Assembly: GCA_050084515.1 (NCBI GenBank)
Contig: CM114273.1
Coordinates: 20,336,001-20,400,000 of the forward strand
DNA from: Blasia pusilla
Taxonomy: Eukaryota > Marchantiophyta > Marchantiopsida > Blasiales
DNA: 64,000 bases
Direction of reading: 5' to 3'
Part shown: positions 13,111 to 24,048 of the stretch, one piece after another
Position numbering within the stretch: the first letter of the stretch is position 1
Layout of the letters: each line of letters opens with the position of its first letter
Program-made: the position numbers and the translations under genes
Notes under the pieces: model-generated
The model's input: the letters and a program-made list of their open reading frames with translations, nothing else
Databases searched by the model: none
What the model was told of the DNA's origin: nothing

Positions 13111-16100
13111 CTAGGATAATCCCTTGGTCCGTACTAGTCTAGCTTGCTCTTGGTCGGAGACCCACTTCTCAATGCCCGCTTCAGTCATGGGCTCAAATCT
13201 GACCAACATGGAAATCTCGCCCCTCGGTTGCTGGGTTTTGGGATCGTACACGGGATACCACGTGCCTCCAGTCGAAAGCTTCTCGCAACGCATCACGTCT
13301 TCTGCAAGGTTGTTTACACTGCGAGCAGAACCATCGAGAAGGACGAAACTGTTAGGGGAAACTTCGTTGTTTCAATGATCGGCCGATCATTCAGATCCTT
13401 CGTGCTCATAAAATTCAGTTGAGTTTGATCAGCTTGACAGGATAAACTACACATTGCATTTAGGTCTACATTGGCTGAGGTCAACTCCGCTGTGGAGTGT
13501 TGATGAGAAGGAAAGCTAAAAAGGATGTGCAGAATTGCATCCTTAGGAGATGTTTGCCCAACAAGTGACGCTTTCGGATAAGAACCCCAGAGTCACTCCC
13601 ATTGACTACTGGAGAAACAGACATGGAATCACTCAACTCGTTGGGTGTTGTCTTACAGTGCCCAGCGATATGGCCAGAGACCCGAAGAGAAAGAGTGAGC
13701 CATTCCGTGGATATCGACACTCATTTCTCTGAAGAAAGTGGAGAAATGTGGACAGCTTGAGATGCTTTCCACTTGAAAGAAAACTTTCATAGTGAACCCA
13801 GAGAGACTTTCTGAATGAACCAGGATGAAAGCAGAGGAAGCAAGAAGGGAAGGAAGTACTATATGAGAGGAGGGGAACTCTATCATAGAGTGATTGCTCA
13901 CCATCCAGAGTGTGGCTGCGGAGCGTCAACAACCGTTGTCTGCCACATCTAACCGGGATTTCTAAAATGCGTAGCCTTACCAGTGCAGCACATTTGGGCA
14001 GGGAATTAAGTCGTAGAATGACGATAGCAGCAGTGCTCTCAGCTTAGCAATTTCAGAGGGAGAGAGAAGAGCATACTCCCCCCACCACGTTACTACGACA
14101 ACAATTCCTTTCAGAGATGTGAGGGATTCCTTTCTAAAAGTTCCAGGCCTTCACTAAAAAACCAAATCTCCTCCGTGGGAAACCCGAACAAAAATGTTCG
14201 AACTCTAGATGTGAAGGTGGTTTCTAGATCTGATAATCCTTCACATCACCTTCACATGATGTTTGAAATCTAGATCTAGAAGGTGGTTTCCCATAGGCCA
14301 GGTTGGTTTCCCGTGGACTACAAGTCAATTATTCTCTTCTTCTCTACAGGAGAAACCGATAAAGTCTGTTAGAGACGCATCTGAGAATCCCTCCCGAGAC
14401 AGTACGAAACGCTGAAGTGGAATAGCAAAACATTAACAAAACATTTAACTATGTGCTACAATTGCATGTAAAGTACTAAACCCAGTCTCCTCCAAACCGA
14501 TAACATGAGCTTCATCATTCAGAACATGAGGCGCAAACAGTTGTTCTTGAACTTACTGGCAATATCCAATAAGATTGTCAGGCCTCAAAGTGTTCCTGTT
14601 GTAGATTTGTACAAGGATATCATTATACTCAGGGATATTCGATTCTGCGATGCCGATGGTAAACATTTCCCCCCAGAAGGGAGTAGCTCCAGCATCTACC
14701 AATTCATGACGAAACAAAGATGGTGTGAATACATTGGTGATCTCCAACTACTTCTTCTTACTTCAGTCCCGCATCCACGAAGCAAAGAAAAGAATTGATT
14801 AAATGCGCATTCACTCACCTTCGTCCGTGCTGGTCAGGAATACTCTACGACATTGAGGGGGACCGATCGTGAGCTTCGCATACGGGTCAGCACGTCCTGC
14901 GTTCCAGGGGAAATAGAAGTATCGGGCATCATCAACAATCCCAGAGGATGTATTCCTGTCGAAGAGTGATGCCTAGTTAAAAACGTTCAAATTCTCACAA
15001 TTCCACTTCCAATACGAAACAGTTCGGAGGAATCAGGTGCCACCGTTCTCGTGATGATGCATTGGCCTAGACAATGACCGAGTTGTTCATCTTATAAGAA
15101 ATGCACCAGCCCACACTTAGGCCAACGACGAGTTCGATGCGAGAAATTCTTACCTAGTCCAAAGGTTTCATCCCCTCTGATACCTTGGGCAGAAATCACA
15201 CTGACACGAAGAATCCCACAAGGAAAGTTGCAGTTCCTTCGCATTCCGGGCTGCATGGTCTGCAGTTTGCACTATCCTTCGGCATCAGAAAAAATACTGC
15301 GGAGAAATTGTTGGTACAGGTAGACTGTTTCTGCGTGCATCTTAACAGGTGAGACAGGTACAGTCCACTAGTACATATTTCATGAGTAAAGCCACTACGA
15401 AGGCTGTAGAAGTGAGAGGTAAGAATGAATGTAATATCTCTAGCCCAAGTTTCAAACTCCAAGAAGAAATTGCCCGCTATCAGAATTGACAAACGCACAT
15501 TCTATACGGACACCATCAAGATCGCAACCACTCACCAATATAACTATAGTTCAGACGAACAGAACTTCACAGTGCCCCCAAGAAAAGCAGTACTACGAAA
15601 TCTTGAAGGATCTCGAGCGGTGAAATTTGCACCAACTCACTTCATGGAACATGGTGACGAATCACAAGTGAGGATTCGGAGCAACGACATCGAAGAGCTC
15701 GACAAGTTGTAGAGATGGACCCACCGATAAAAAGAGCTTGGCGGAGAGCGATATATAGGAAGACTCTCAACTATGTTGTACGTTGAAGGCCATTCCTCTG
15801 GCACGTAGATATAGGTGCGTAGACTTTACAATTGGTATTAATCCGTACGGTGTACACCAGAACAGCAATGCCCAAGCTTAGGTCATTCGTAGTTACTTCA
15901 AGGTATTCCTTCATAATATCCAAGGACACGTAAATATAGTATTCTATCGTCCTCAGCCCCAAACGAGTACACTCCGGTGCCCATTCCCAGCGCTCAGTAC
16001 CATCCCCGCATTTCCCACCGGAGTCTATCAATCGCAAGGCCTACCTTCCACTCAACCACAACCGATCCGAGCTTGTTTTCATCCATCGCAGTGATGCCCC

Positions 16101-16122
16101 TCCGCAGCCCGCAGTACTCAAT
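13111..16122 (-). CDS. C2-domain protein gene, multi-exon, partly resolved
   Basis: Three exons on the minus strand fit one C2 domain. Exon a (16045-16122) has TTGCAG before it and GTAGG after it, and encodes a 26-residue first strand ending LGSVVVEWK. Exon b (about 14557-14747) encodes the core: ATPFWGEMFTIGIAE (family Pro-x-Trp-x-Glu-x-Phe) then NDILVQIYNRN and RPDNLIG; its donor is GTAAGT. Exon c (13111-13348) follows an acceptor CTAACAG and encodes GGTWYPVYDPKTQQPRGEI, the usual last strands (Trp-Tyr-x-Leu, then Gly-Glu-Ile-x-hydrophobic). C2 domains bind membranes, often with calcium. Calcium-binding aspartates are sparse here, so calcium dependence is uncertain. Exons between a and b (15300-15730 has candidates) and any upstream first exon are not resolved. 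Extent is approximate. Confidence 0.5.
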
Positions 16123-17800
16123 CTGCAACAAGTAAACGACAGGCCTTGCCTTCCCGCGGGATGACGGGATGGCGGGAAGACTCCCTCCTCTCCACTGTAC
16201 GACGAGGACTATGGGTCCTCCCTCCCGCACGCATTATTTTTCACCGTCACGTGAAACCCGGTGATCACGTGGCGGGGATTCGCTTCGCCGTTGTAGTAGG
16301 GGTGTCGAAGCGCTTTAGAATCCGTGTGGATAGAGTCGCAGGAAGATGTCTTTCGGGATTCATCAATTTAGTTTCTCTTGCAATTGTAAAGTCATAGTTC
16401 TTTAGGTGTTGCCGATATTATTTTTGTTGTTGGTCACTTGGAGATAACCCTTTCTTTCTTTTTGGGGTCGGTTTTGGTCCCTAAAATTTTTTTTGGGTTC
16501 TCTATGCCCCTCATTTGTATCCATAAAGACATTCTATTTTCTATTTATTATTATTAGAACAAACAAAGTTGTAGAGAGAAACAGTGAAGAGTCCCTGAAA
16601 GACATCCGAATATAATAGGGGGTGTCATAATACCCCTATCCAGGATTTTAGTGTCCTCGGATAGGGACCCGTTTTGGCGTTCCCGGGAGGAATCACTCCC
16701 GCCCCGTTTGCAGTTCTTCTCGGGTATTGTGTGGATTTAAGGTTGGCTGCTGACATATGCGGGTCAGCGCAAACTGCCACCCCCTCCCCTTCCGGGAGTA
16801 GCGAGTGACTTTCCGGGCTAAACCCCCTCACCCGGACGATTTCGAGTAGGCAATATTATGAGACCCCCTACTCACTCTCATATTTATGACAAAAACTACA
16901 TAGAAAACCTTACTGAGTGCAAAACGGGGACCCGTTTTGGCATGCTAATCTAAGCCCGGATGCCCAAGAATTCCCGGATAGATGATCTTTCACACCAGTT
17001 TGACGCCCGCTAGTATGGACAATACGAGCATCGGGGCATTGAACGGAGAGATCCGGGGTTGTGAGTAATCCTAGCCGGCTGAATTTTGGAATTCCCGAGA
17101 AGACATAATAGTGCCCGGTTGGCTTGCCGGCAGAAAAGGGAAGGATATCAGAATTTGTCGGGACGGAGTTGGTGGTACCGAAAAGCTACCTGTTTTCGAT
17201 GACCATGGCACGGTAAATGGCTCTTTCCGGTACTCAACCGGACCTAAATTACAGGTTGACGGAAAGTGATCGGAGACTTTAGGGGCTGCCAAAAAACCGA
17301 ACAGATATTATTGGGGGTCGAGCTGCTACTTGGACGGTGGGATCTGCAAGTTCTTATTTGAACGGTCGCATCTGCAGGGATTAGGGGTGACTCAGGTGAG
17401 GCGGTGCTTTAGGTCCGTTTAGGATACCTTCCCAGTTAGGTTACATACTCATGCCGTCCGATCTTCCATCGGACGGCAGGATCTCCAAAACCGCCTTGGA
17501 GGGGGCCCTTGGGTGGGGTGGAGACCCCACTCCACACCTGATTCTTTCCAACACCGGAGTCCGGAATCCAAATGACGAGCTACGTTACGTCGCTGCTGCG
17601 CCCATTCGTTCCCTTTTGTGTTTTACTCTTTGTTCTGTGGATCCTTGCTCTTTGAATCCCTGCTCAACTTGCTGAGTGTGGATACCGTGGGCCCGTGACG
17701 TTGGAGTCCAAACTCCAGCTCGTCTTCTTCGTTTTGCTTTCGACTTTCCGCTCATGCGTTGTACGCTTTTTGTTTTGGATTACAGTGATTACACCGCTTT
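16123..17800. other. No gene recognised
   Basis: Upstream flank of the C2 gene, then a stretch with a repeated phrase GGGACCCGTTTTGGC (about 16664 and 16929). Short frames at 16625-16831 and 17071-17292 have no known motif. It may hold the C2 gene's promoter and first exon and a decayed transposon. Confidence 0.4.
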
Positions 17801-17805
17801 TGTTT

Positions 17806-17992
17806 TGCGTTTAGAAGCTTTTCTCTTGCGGGACGGAAGTGACCCTATCCCTGTAGGACCCGGTCACCTCGTCTTTGTGTGTACTCGCGTTTAGAAGCTA
17901 TTCTCTTGAGGACCGCAAGAGAATAGCTTCTAAACGCACTCGGTCACCTCGTGTCTACGTCTACTCGTGTTTTGAAGCCTTTCTCTTGCGCT
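17806..17992 (+). repeat. Short tandem repeats with an internal hairpin, upstream of the RLE LINE
   Basis: The phrase GCGTTTAGAAGC-TTTTCTCTTGCG appears near 17808, again at 17887, and in degraded form near 17967, spaced by about 80 bp, each followed by GGTCACCTCGT-like sequence. This probably is the 5' untranslated region of the non-LTR element that follows. Confidence 0.6.
17887..17937. repeat. Perfect inverted repeat, 22-bp arms, 7-nt loop
   Basis: GCGTTTAGAAGCTATTCTCT (plus TG) at 17887-17908 is exactly repeated in reverse complement at 17916-17937, separated by AGGACCG. Confidence 0.95.
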
Positions 17993-18071
17993 CACTGCAA
18001 TCCTTATGTCCTTATCCCTGTCGCACCCAATTACCTCATCTCTATGTCTACGCTGAATGTATGCTTGAGAC

Positions 18072-18680
18072 TTGAGTCACTTTCATCATGCTCGATCACT
18101 CTGTGTGCCCTCCCGAGTTGTAAAGTTTGTCGAGTCCTCACGGCTTAGCTATCATTGTGGCATGTCTTTCCAAGTGCAATCGCCCGTTCCTTACTTGCGG
18201 TTGTGTAGTTGTTGCTTGCCTCATGGTCGTGCGGTCACTTCGGTGTGCGCTCCTGATTGCACTCATGCCAATCATGGGAGGCCTTCAATACAACAACGCC
18301 TTCGACGAAGTCTACTATTGGGGCAGGTTGGTGAGTTTTCACGTGCAGCTCGAGCATTGGGTCCTCTTTCTCCGGCGGTTCCAAGTGCGGAAACAGTGGC
18401 TCTCTTAGAAGCTCTTCATCCTCCTTCAAGTGGCGATGCTCCATCTTTTGTGGAAGACTATACAACAGACCTTGACTTGGAGCTTGACTTGGAGGTTTTC
18501 ACTAGGGCTTTTATGCATACTCTTCGCTTATCAGCAAGCGGGCTATCAGGGATGGTTTTTGAGCATCTCGGCGATTGCTTTATCCCAGCAGATTCAGCAA
18601 GTGGCTTTGTCTCTCTATATAAGTGTGTGCACGTATGGCGGCAGGTCGTCTCCCATTCTCTATCTCTAGGCTCTTAGGGG
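18072..18680 (+). pseudogene. N-terminal region of an RLE-type non-LTR retrotransposon protein
   Basis: A 201-residue reading with HANHGRPSIQQRLRRSLLLG and a later segment AFMHTLRLSASGLSGMVFEH that resembles the short helix-rich lead-in to the polymerase (Leu-x-Ala-Ser-Gly-x-x-Gly). It ends in a stop as the frame shifts into the polymerase. An upstream Cys-rich patch (CSCCLPHGRAVTSVCAPDC) is not a clear zinc finger. The function would be nucleic acid binding, which is inferred from position only. Confidence 0.5.
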
Positions 18681-19350
18681 CTTGTCGTTTGTGGGCTATG
18701 GATAAGCCTCCTTCAGATGTGCGCCCTTTGGCTATTGGAGAGGTTTTATACCGCTTGGTCAGTCGATCCCTATGCTTGCAATTTCGTCCTCACTTTAGTG
18801 CCCACTTATTTCCTCATCAATTGGAGTGGCAACTCCGGGAGGTTGTGAGGCTGTGGTGCATGGGATTCGCTCCACTCTTGATATTCATCCAGATTGGGTA
18901 GCAATTCAAGTCGATGTGGCTAACACATTCAATTCAGTTTCTCGTGCGGCCATCTTTGAGGAATTACGTTGTGCAGGAGGACAACTCGCGAGCCTCATTC
19001 CATTTGTTTGCTCCTTCTATGCCTATGATACACCCATTATCTATTCCCATCATGCTACTTCTGGGGAATATAGTATTCTACAATCGGCTTGTGGCATACG
19101 TCAAGGTGATCCCATGGGAGGCCCACTCTTTGCCATTGCCCATTTTTGTGCCCTTCGAGCATCAGCGCAAGCATTTCCATCTTGTCTTTTCCCTTCTATT
19201 GCTGATGACACTCACATTTTAGGTCCTCCTTCTGAAGTGGTTCCTGCTTATACCCATTTCGTGGAGCAACTCTCTTTCTTAAACCTTAAAGTCCAACCTA
19301 GTATGGTCTCCTTCATGCCTTCCCTCAACATTCACCCCACCTACTCCTGA
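18681..19350 (+). pseudogene. Non-LTR reverse transcriptase, fingers and palm
   Basis: Motifs appear in the right order across two frames: VRPLAIGEVLYRLVSR (about 18719), motif A VDVANTFNSVSR with its catalytic Asp (about 18913), motif B GIRQGDPMGGPLFA (about 19096), and motif C IADD (about 19200), where most LINEs have Y/FADD. The polymerase copies element RNA at a nicked target. A frameshift near 18820 separates the first motif from motif A, and the reading stops at 19350 before the thumb. The Tyr-to-Ile change in motif C is unusual, but the two aspartates are intact. Confidence 0.8.
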
Positions 19351-19359
19351 TTTTCCCAT

Positions 19360-20032
19360 TTACATTGAAGGGGTTAGAGTTCTTGGGATCCCAATTGGCT
19401 TCATCGACTATGTCTCAAAGTTCTTGGATGAGGCCCTTTTGAAAGACGTGGAATGGCTTCATTTATTACCTCATCTTGGAGATCCCCAAGTGGCTTATGG
19501 GATTCTCTCCCAATATTTTCTTCGACGTCCTTCCTACCTTCTTCGTACTTGTCCTCCCACTTCAAGCTTCTTACATCGGCTGGCCTCTTTTGATGCTTCT
19601 ATCTTGGGAACTTTTGGTCAACTTCTTGGCCCGAATACCTTTGAGGGAGAGGATGGTATCTTTGCTTCACGACAAGCTATCTTGCCTATTTCTTTTGGAG
19701 GGGTGGGACTATCCTCCACAGTCACATCTACGCCGGCAGTCTTTTTGGGGAGTTGGGCATTGGTAGCACCGATTATGGCTTCAAGGTTTCTCCAAGGAGA
19801 TAGACCTATCTTGATGGATCATATCGCCCATGTCGAGGAGGGGGACTTGTTATTTCAACAACAACTAAGATCTGCACGAGCTCTTCTTCCTCTTGCTACA
19901 CAAGCAATTCTACCCCCTTTCAGTCAACTAATTACAGAAGGGCTTGATCGACTTCAAGAGCATACCTCCGAGAATCTGCATCAAATCAACTTTTCCAGCA
20001 TTCTCTCAGAGGCATCCTCCGACGCTAATTGA
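19360..20032 (+). pseudogene. Non-LTR reverse transcriptase thumb and linker
   Basis: Begins with a GVRVLGIPIGF phrase (about 19369), which follows motif C/D in this class, then LGDPQVAYGILSQYFLRRPS and YLLRTCPP, and later ILPISFGGVGLSS. These match the linker that joins polymerase and endonuclease in RLE-bearing elements. It is one frame of 202 residues to a stop at 20032, then a frame change. Confidence 0.7.
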
Positions 20033-20036
20033 GCTC

Positions 20037-20854
20037 GTCTACGTTCATGTGCTGGTACCGAAGCGGGGGCGTGGCTTATTGCAAATCCTTTTATTCTTCC
20101 ATTTCATCTTCCTTGAAGTATATTCTCGACAGCTTTGCGGTTACGTCTTGGACTTCCCCATCCTTCTCTCTTAGGTGTGCCAAATTGTGTATGTGGGGAT
20201 CCTATTGATGCCAAGGGTATCCATATTCTCCGATGTGCACATGGTGGAGAACGAACGGCCACACATGATGTCATTAGAGAGGCGGTAGCATCGGTGGCTC
20301 GTACAGCAGGATATATCGTTGGGCAAGAGCAACTCCATGTCCTACCTTCAACCACACAAGCAACCTCTCGTCGGAGAGTGGATCTTGTTATGTCTCGAGG
20401 TGGATTCCGGACACTAGGTGATGTGGTGGTTGCTGATCCAACACGTTCTGACTTGGTGTGTAGAGCCGCACATACCAAAGGTTTGGCGGCCGAAGCTGCA
20501 GCAAGAATCAAGGAGTTAAGTTATGCTATGAGACATGCGACTGACGGATTTATTCCGTTTGCAGTGGAAGTATTCGGTCATTTACATGTGTCTTTTGATA
20601 CTTTCCTGAAAACATGTGCTCACCACTCCCTCGAGAATCATCACCTTGCCCCTTCCCGTAGTCCTTCTCTCTCGGTTGTTATTACTTATTTTAGGCAATG
20701 CATCTCAGTGGCCTTACAAAGTGCACAAGCCTTGGCATTAATACGTCGTGCGGAGGTGGTGGGAGGTTGCTCGCCTCGTCGTCCATTCACGTCTGACCAA
20801 CCACTCGTGTTCTTGTCAGTTTTGTTTCAAGCAATCAATCGTGTTGCTTGTTGA
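20037..20854 (+). pseudogene. Restriction-like endonuclease (RLE) domain with CCHC knuckle
   Basis: A GAWLIANP phrase in another frame (20067) leads to a 239-residue frame starting MRLRLGLPHP. It has a zinc knuckle CVCGDPIDAKGIHILRC, i.e. C-x-C-x8-H-x3-C. After about 45 residues comes RRRVDLVM, then TLGDVVVADPTR, consistent with the PD-(D/E)XK nuclease core of R2-like elements (Arg-x-Asp, then Asp-x-x-x-x-Asp). This enzyme would nick the target. The frame ends at 20854 in a natural position. No rDNA or other known R2-type target is visible next to it. Confidence 0.7.
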
Positions 20855-21545
20855 GCCAGTGTTTACGTAGGCTTGTTGCCATTTTCTTTTTGCATTCTTT
20901 TATGCATTTTTTTACTCCTCTTTTGAGTTGTTATTACCTTTCTTTGTCCTCTTTTGAGGTTTATTTTATAATAAAGTGGTTTCAGTCATTTGGTTGTGCA
21001 GTTAATCACTTCGCTCCTAGTTGCCCATAACCGCAACATTGCTACCACATCATCCATGTATGCCGGCTTACATTAGGCGCTCTCTTGGTTTGAACCCCAA
21101 GGACTTTTGGTCTTGCAACATAAGGGTCTAAAGGGGCTCTAGTGCACGCCTCACAGTCGCTGGAGCTGTGCAGCCTTACCGGGCCCTGGTTGCTTGTTGT
21201 TCAGCCCGATGTCATTGCTTTTAGCTAAGCTATAGTTATGCACTGTAGCCTTGCTGCTGTTATTGCATGTGTAGCTTTTGTTGTCACTTCCACAAACCAA
21301 ATCCCACCTCTCCGTCTTGCTGCATGCATCTTTTTTAGGTTATATTTGACAAGGTTCATAGTTGTAGATTACCGTATCCATTTTGCAGTAGTCATGGCCA
21401 GATGGTAGAGAATAATGAATGAATTTTTATTCAAGGAGTTTCCCGAGGATTAACATGATGTCATAGCTTTGTCCAGGTCATCTGATGATCATGAGAGGGA
21501 TGACCAGAGTACATTAGGCAGCAATTGATCCATATTTGAGAAGAA
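20855..21545. other. Probable 3' UTR of the RLE element, then 5' flank of hAT
   Basis: T-rich sequence with an AATAAA-like ATAATAAAG at about 20970, then unannotated DNA up to the hAT relic. No poly(A) tail or target-site duplication was found, so the element's 3' end is not fixed. Confidence 0.4.
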
Positions 21546-21554
21546 TTGAGTAGC

Positions 21555-21632
21555 TTGGAAGGATATGTGGTAGACCATGTACAATTGGATAAGCTTATCC
21601 AATCGTACATGGTATATCACACATCCTTCCAA
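21555..21632. repeat. Long palindrome, 39-nt arms, 35 of 39 paired
   Basis: The arm at 21555-21593 (starts TTGGAAGGATATGTGG) pairs with 21594-21632 with four mismatches and no loop; the centre is GGATAAGCTTATCC. It lies just before the first hAT coding segment. It could be a foldback transposon scar, an inverted duplication inside the hAT element, or a small-RNA precursor. Confidence 0.9.
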
Positions 21633-21719
21633 ATTTATCCGATCGTACATCCGACCCAAAGAGTGAGAGGATTCATTGTAATGTTTGAAAAAAAGGGAAA
21701 GGAAAGAGTGTATTTGCTA

Positions 21720-22154
21720 AGGATGGTGCTATTAATTGTAAGGTATTAGCATTCACAGATCATGTAAAGTCAAATGAGCATATAAAACTTGCTTGGGCTG
21801 CCAATCGGGGTAAGAAATCTATGGCTAAGGTCATAGCTACATCCAACCAAAACTTTGAAGTTGTTTTGTTGATTTTATTTACGGTTGCTTACTTTCTTGC
21901 AAAGGAGGCCATGCCTTTTTCAAAATTCAAGGGTCTTTGTAAGCTCTTGCTTATTGTGAATGCACCTATCACTAGGGACCTATATCAAGACGAGAAAAGT
22001 TGTAGTGAGATGTGTTTCTTCATAAGCCAAGTTTTGATGAAGAGTACTCTAGCTAGAGTGCACGCATCTCGTTTCTTTGGAATCATGGTCGATGAATCTA
22101 CTGATATCTTTATGACACGTCATTTAGTTGTGTTTGCAACATTCATTGAAGAAG
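21720..22154 (+). pseudogene. hAT transposase, N-terminal part (ZNF862/KIAA1586-like)
   Basis: Reading begins in VFAKDGAINCKVLAFTDH followed by a K-S-x-E-H-I pattern, the TTF-type entry of this hAT group, and continues MAKVIATSNQNFEVV to FFGIMVDESTDIF and HLVVFATFIEEG. The Asp-Glu-Ser-Thr-Asp segment carries the first catalytic Asp of the RNase H-like core. The frame is cut after IEEG by an LTR insertion and resumes at 23154 with the expected next residues, so both halves are one former gene. The protein would cut and paste the element. Upstream coding (before 21720) is decayed. Confidence 0.8.
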
Positions 22155-22159
22155 GTTAA
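22155..22159. other. Target-site duplication, left copy
   Basis: GTTAA here pairs with GTCAA at 23149-23153. One C-to-T change separates them, which also created the stop that closes the hAT frame. A 5-bp duplication is typical of Ty3/gypsy insertion. Confidence 0.7.
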
Positions 22160-23148
22160 TGTCGCGATCCTCATGACAAATGAGTGCCGAAGCGGAACAT
22201 CGAAACATTAGCGAGCTCACGCTAAGATGGTTTGCACGTTGGAATGGTCTCAAAGAAGAGACAAGAGATGAGACGCAAGCGAGGCTTCGCGTTTCACATG
22301 TTATGGTCGCGATTGAGAAACTTGGACCAAACGCGGAACAAGACTTGAAAGAGTTGAGTCTAGGAAGTGGGTTGCCAAAGGAAGAATCCGGATTTGGAAC
22401 GCCACTGGCGTTTCAGAGTTTCCAACTCTATTTATGGTCATAACTTTTAGCGCCGAAATGCGTTTGGATTCAACAAGGGTGCGTTGGAAGGCTTATGGAA
22501 AGCCAGGTCAAAAATCTATGCAAAAGCATAAGCAACGGCTGAGAAACAACCCGGAAATGATTGTAAGTAGAGTCGGGTTGAGGGCCACAATGAAGGGCCC
22601 GACCCCCCTTTTCCAAAGGGGGAGGGTTATTGGAGAATCCCAGAAGTACTAGTAAGGGGAAGGTCTCCGAGAGTGCTTGGAACTCGAACCCCACTTTGGG
22701 CGCCACGGGCGGCTCAAGGGCATGGAACGGATCGAGAGTTTGGGGTTGGGTTGGAAAACCTGAACCAAGTCTACTGAATCGATTTTAGATATCCTTCTTG
22801 GATTTCACCCCGTGACTCAATTACTTGGGTCTCGGTTGGAACTCACACGAGGTCCGTTGAACAGTTGGGATCGCTAGGCGCGCAAGTGCTGTTTTAGGTT
22901 CTTGAACTAATCAGGAAGTCTGTTCCAAGTCTTGAAGGACTTGCCATGTTTTGCAAACTAGGAATTAAGGAAGCTTGAGTTTGATGAGACGCCAAGTTGA
23001 GAACTCGGTGGGTTGGAACGTTGGTTGGCCCAGACCCGGCTAATGAGAGTTCGTGTTTGGGTGCAGATTGGCGATGAGATCGTGTCCGACTAAATGTACG
23101 CTTCCGCAATACTAAAGATTGACGTTCAAGGAGAGTAGGGGCGTGACA
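22160..23148. mobile_element. Solo LTR (989 bp) inside the hAT gene
   Basis: Starts TGTCGCGATCC and ends GGGGCGTGACA, giving the TG...CA rule and a short TGTC/GACA inverted end. It interrupts the hAT coding frame exactly and is flanked by a near-perfect 5-bp duplication. It has no gag or pol. A 240-bp open frame near its left end (22180-22443) has no recognised motif. It is not related to the main Ty3 LTR of the window beyond the terminal bases. Confidence 0.8.
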
Positions 23149-23153
23149 GTCAA

Positions 23154-23984
23154 GCTGAGTGTTGTTTTCTAGGCTCGGTTCATTGTGAATTTAAATGCTC
23201 AAATACTATCTCTAACATTTTGTTGGAGTTCATCAAAGATGGAGTATTAGAACATTAAAAAATGGTAGCATTTGGATCTAATGGTGCCTCTATAATGGTT
23301 GGGAGCCAAATCGGGGTTGCTTCACAATTGAAGCAAAAGGTGAACGTGGATCTTTTTTCAGTGCATTGTGTAGCTCATAGGACGAATCTTGTAGCTTTGA
23401 CATCTGCAAGAGCACCATATTGCAAGGAAATTTCGATGGAGATCAATTCTATTCTAAATGATGTAGCAGAATATTTTAGAAGGTCTTCCAAGAGGGGACC
23501 CAACTTAGCAGATCTTCAAGAAAAGTTGAATGACTCTCAGCGACTCGTGAAGAGATATCATAAGATCACATGGTTGTCATGTTGGCAAGCTGTATGTACT
23601 TTGTGTGATTCATTGGAGTCTGTTTTGACATATTTCAGGGATATTCCCTTGTCAGAAGATGCCTCAAATTTATACAACAAGTTAAGATCATTCCAAATGA
23701 TCTACCAGATATATTTTCTTGTTGATATTCTTTCCAGCCTTACTAACTTGAGTAAAATTTTCCAATACAAGTTTGTGGACGTTAGCACTATTGGTAGCAT
23801 TGTAAGTATTGAGATAGTTTCTATTACCATGAATAATGTCATGGAAAGTCGAGATTTGAGTGCATCTACTTTTTCGGAAGAAACAGGTTATCATATCCCA
23901 CGCGATTTTGGACCCCTGATGGATATTTTAGACGTTTGCAGTCTGAAATTAGGGGCAATAAGTTTCATAGCATTGACATGTTGA
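23154..23984 (+). pseudogene. hAT transposase, central catalytic part
   Basis: Continues the gene after the LTR. A short in-frame stop near 23255 precedes a 240-residue frame: MVAFGSNGASIMVGSQIGVA corresponds to the Gly-Phe-Gly-x-Asp-Gly-Ala-Ser catalytic block, with Asn at the Asp position; SVHCVAHRTNLVA is the His-x-x-His-Arg block; ITWLSCWQAVCTLCDSL is the Arg-Trp-Leu-Ser-like block with Thr for Arg. The changes at Asp and Arg positions suggest loss of activity. The frame ends at 23984. Confidence 0.8.
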
Positions 23985-24048
23985 GAGACCGCACCGGGAG
24001 AGATCTAGAAGTTGCTCTTTTATTTCAAAAGACATAGGTTGAAAGTGT

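Noticed and set aside
16625-17292. Two minus-strand frames of about 70 residues.
   Set aside because: No motif, no neighbouring exons with good splice sites.
20855-21545. Search for rDNA beside the RLE element, as expected for R2.
   Set aside because: No 28S-like sequence is recognisable on either side.
22180-22443. An 87-residue frame inside the 989-bp LTR.
   Set aside because: No known motif and position within an LTR; kept only as a remark.
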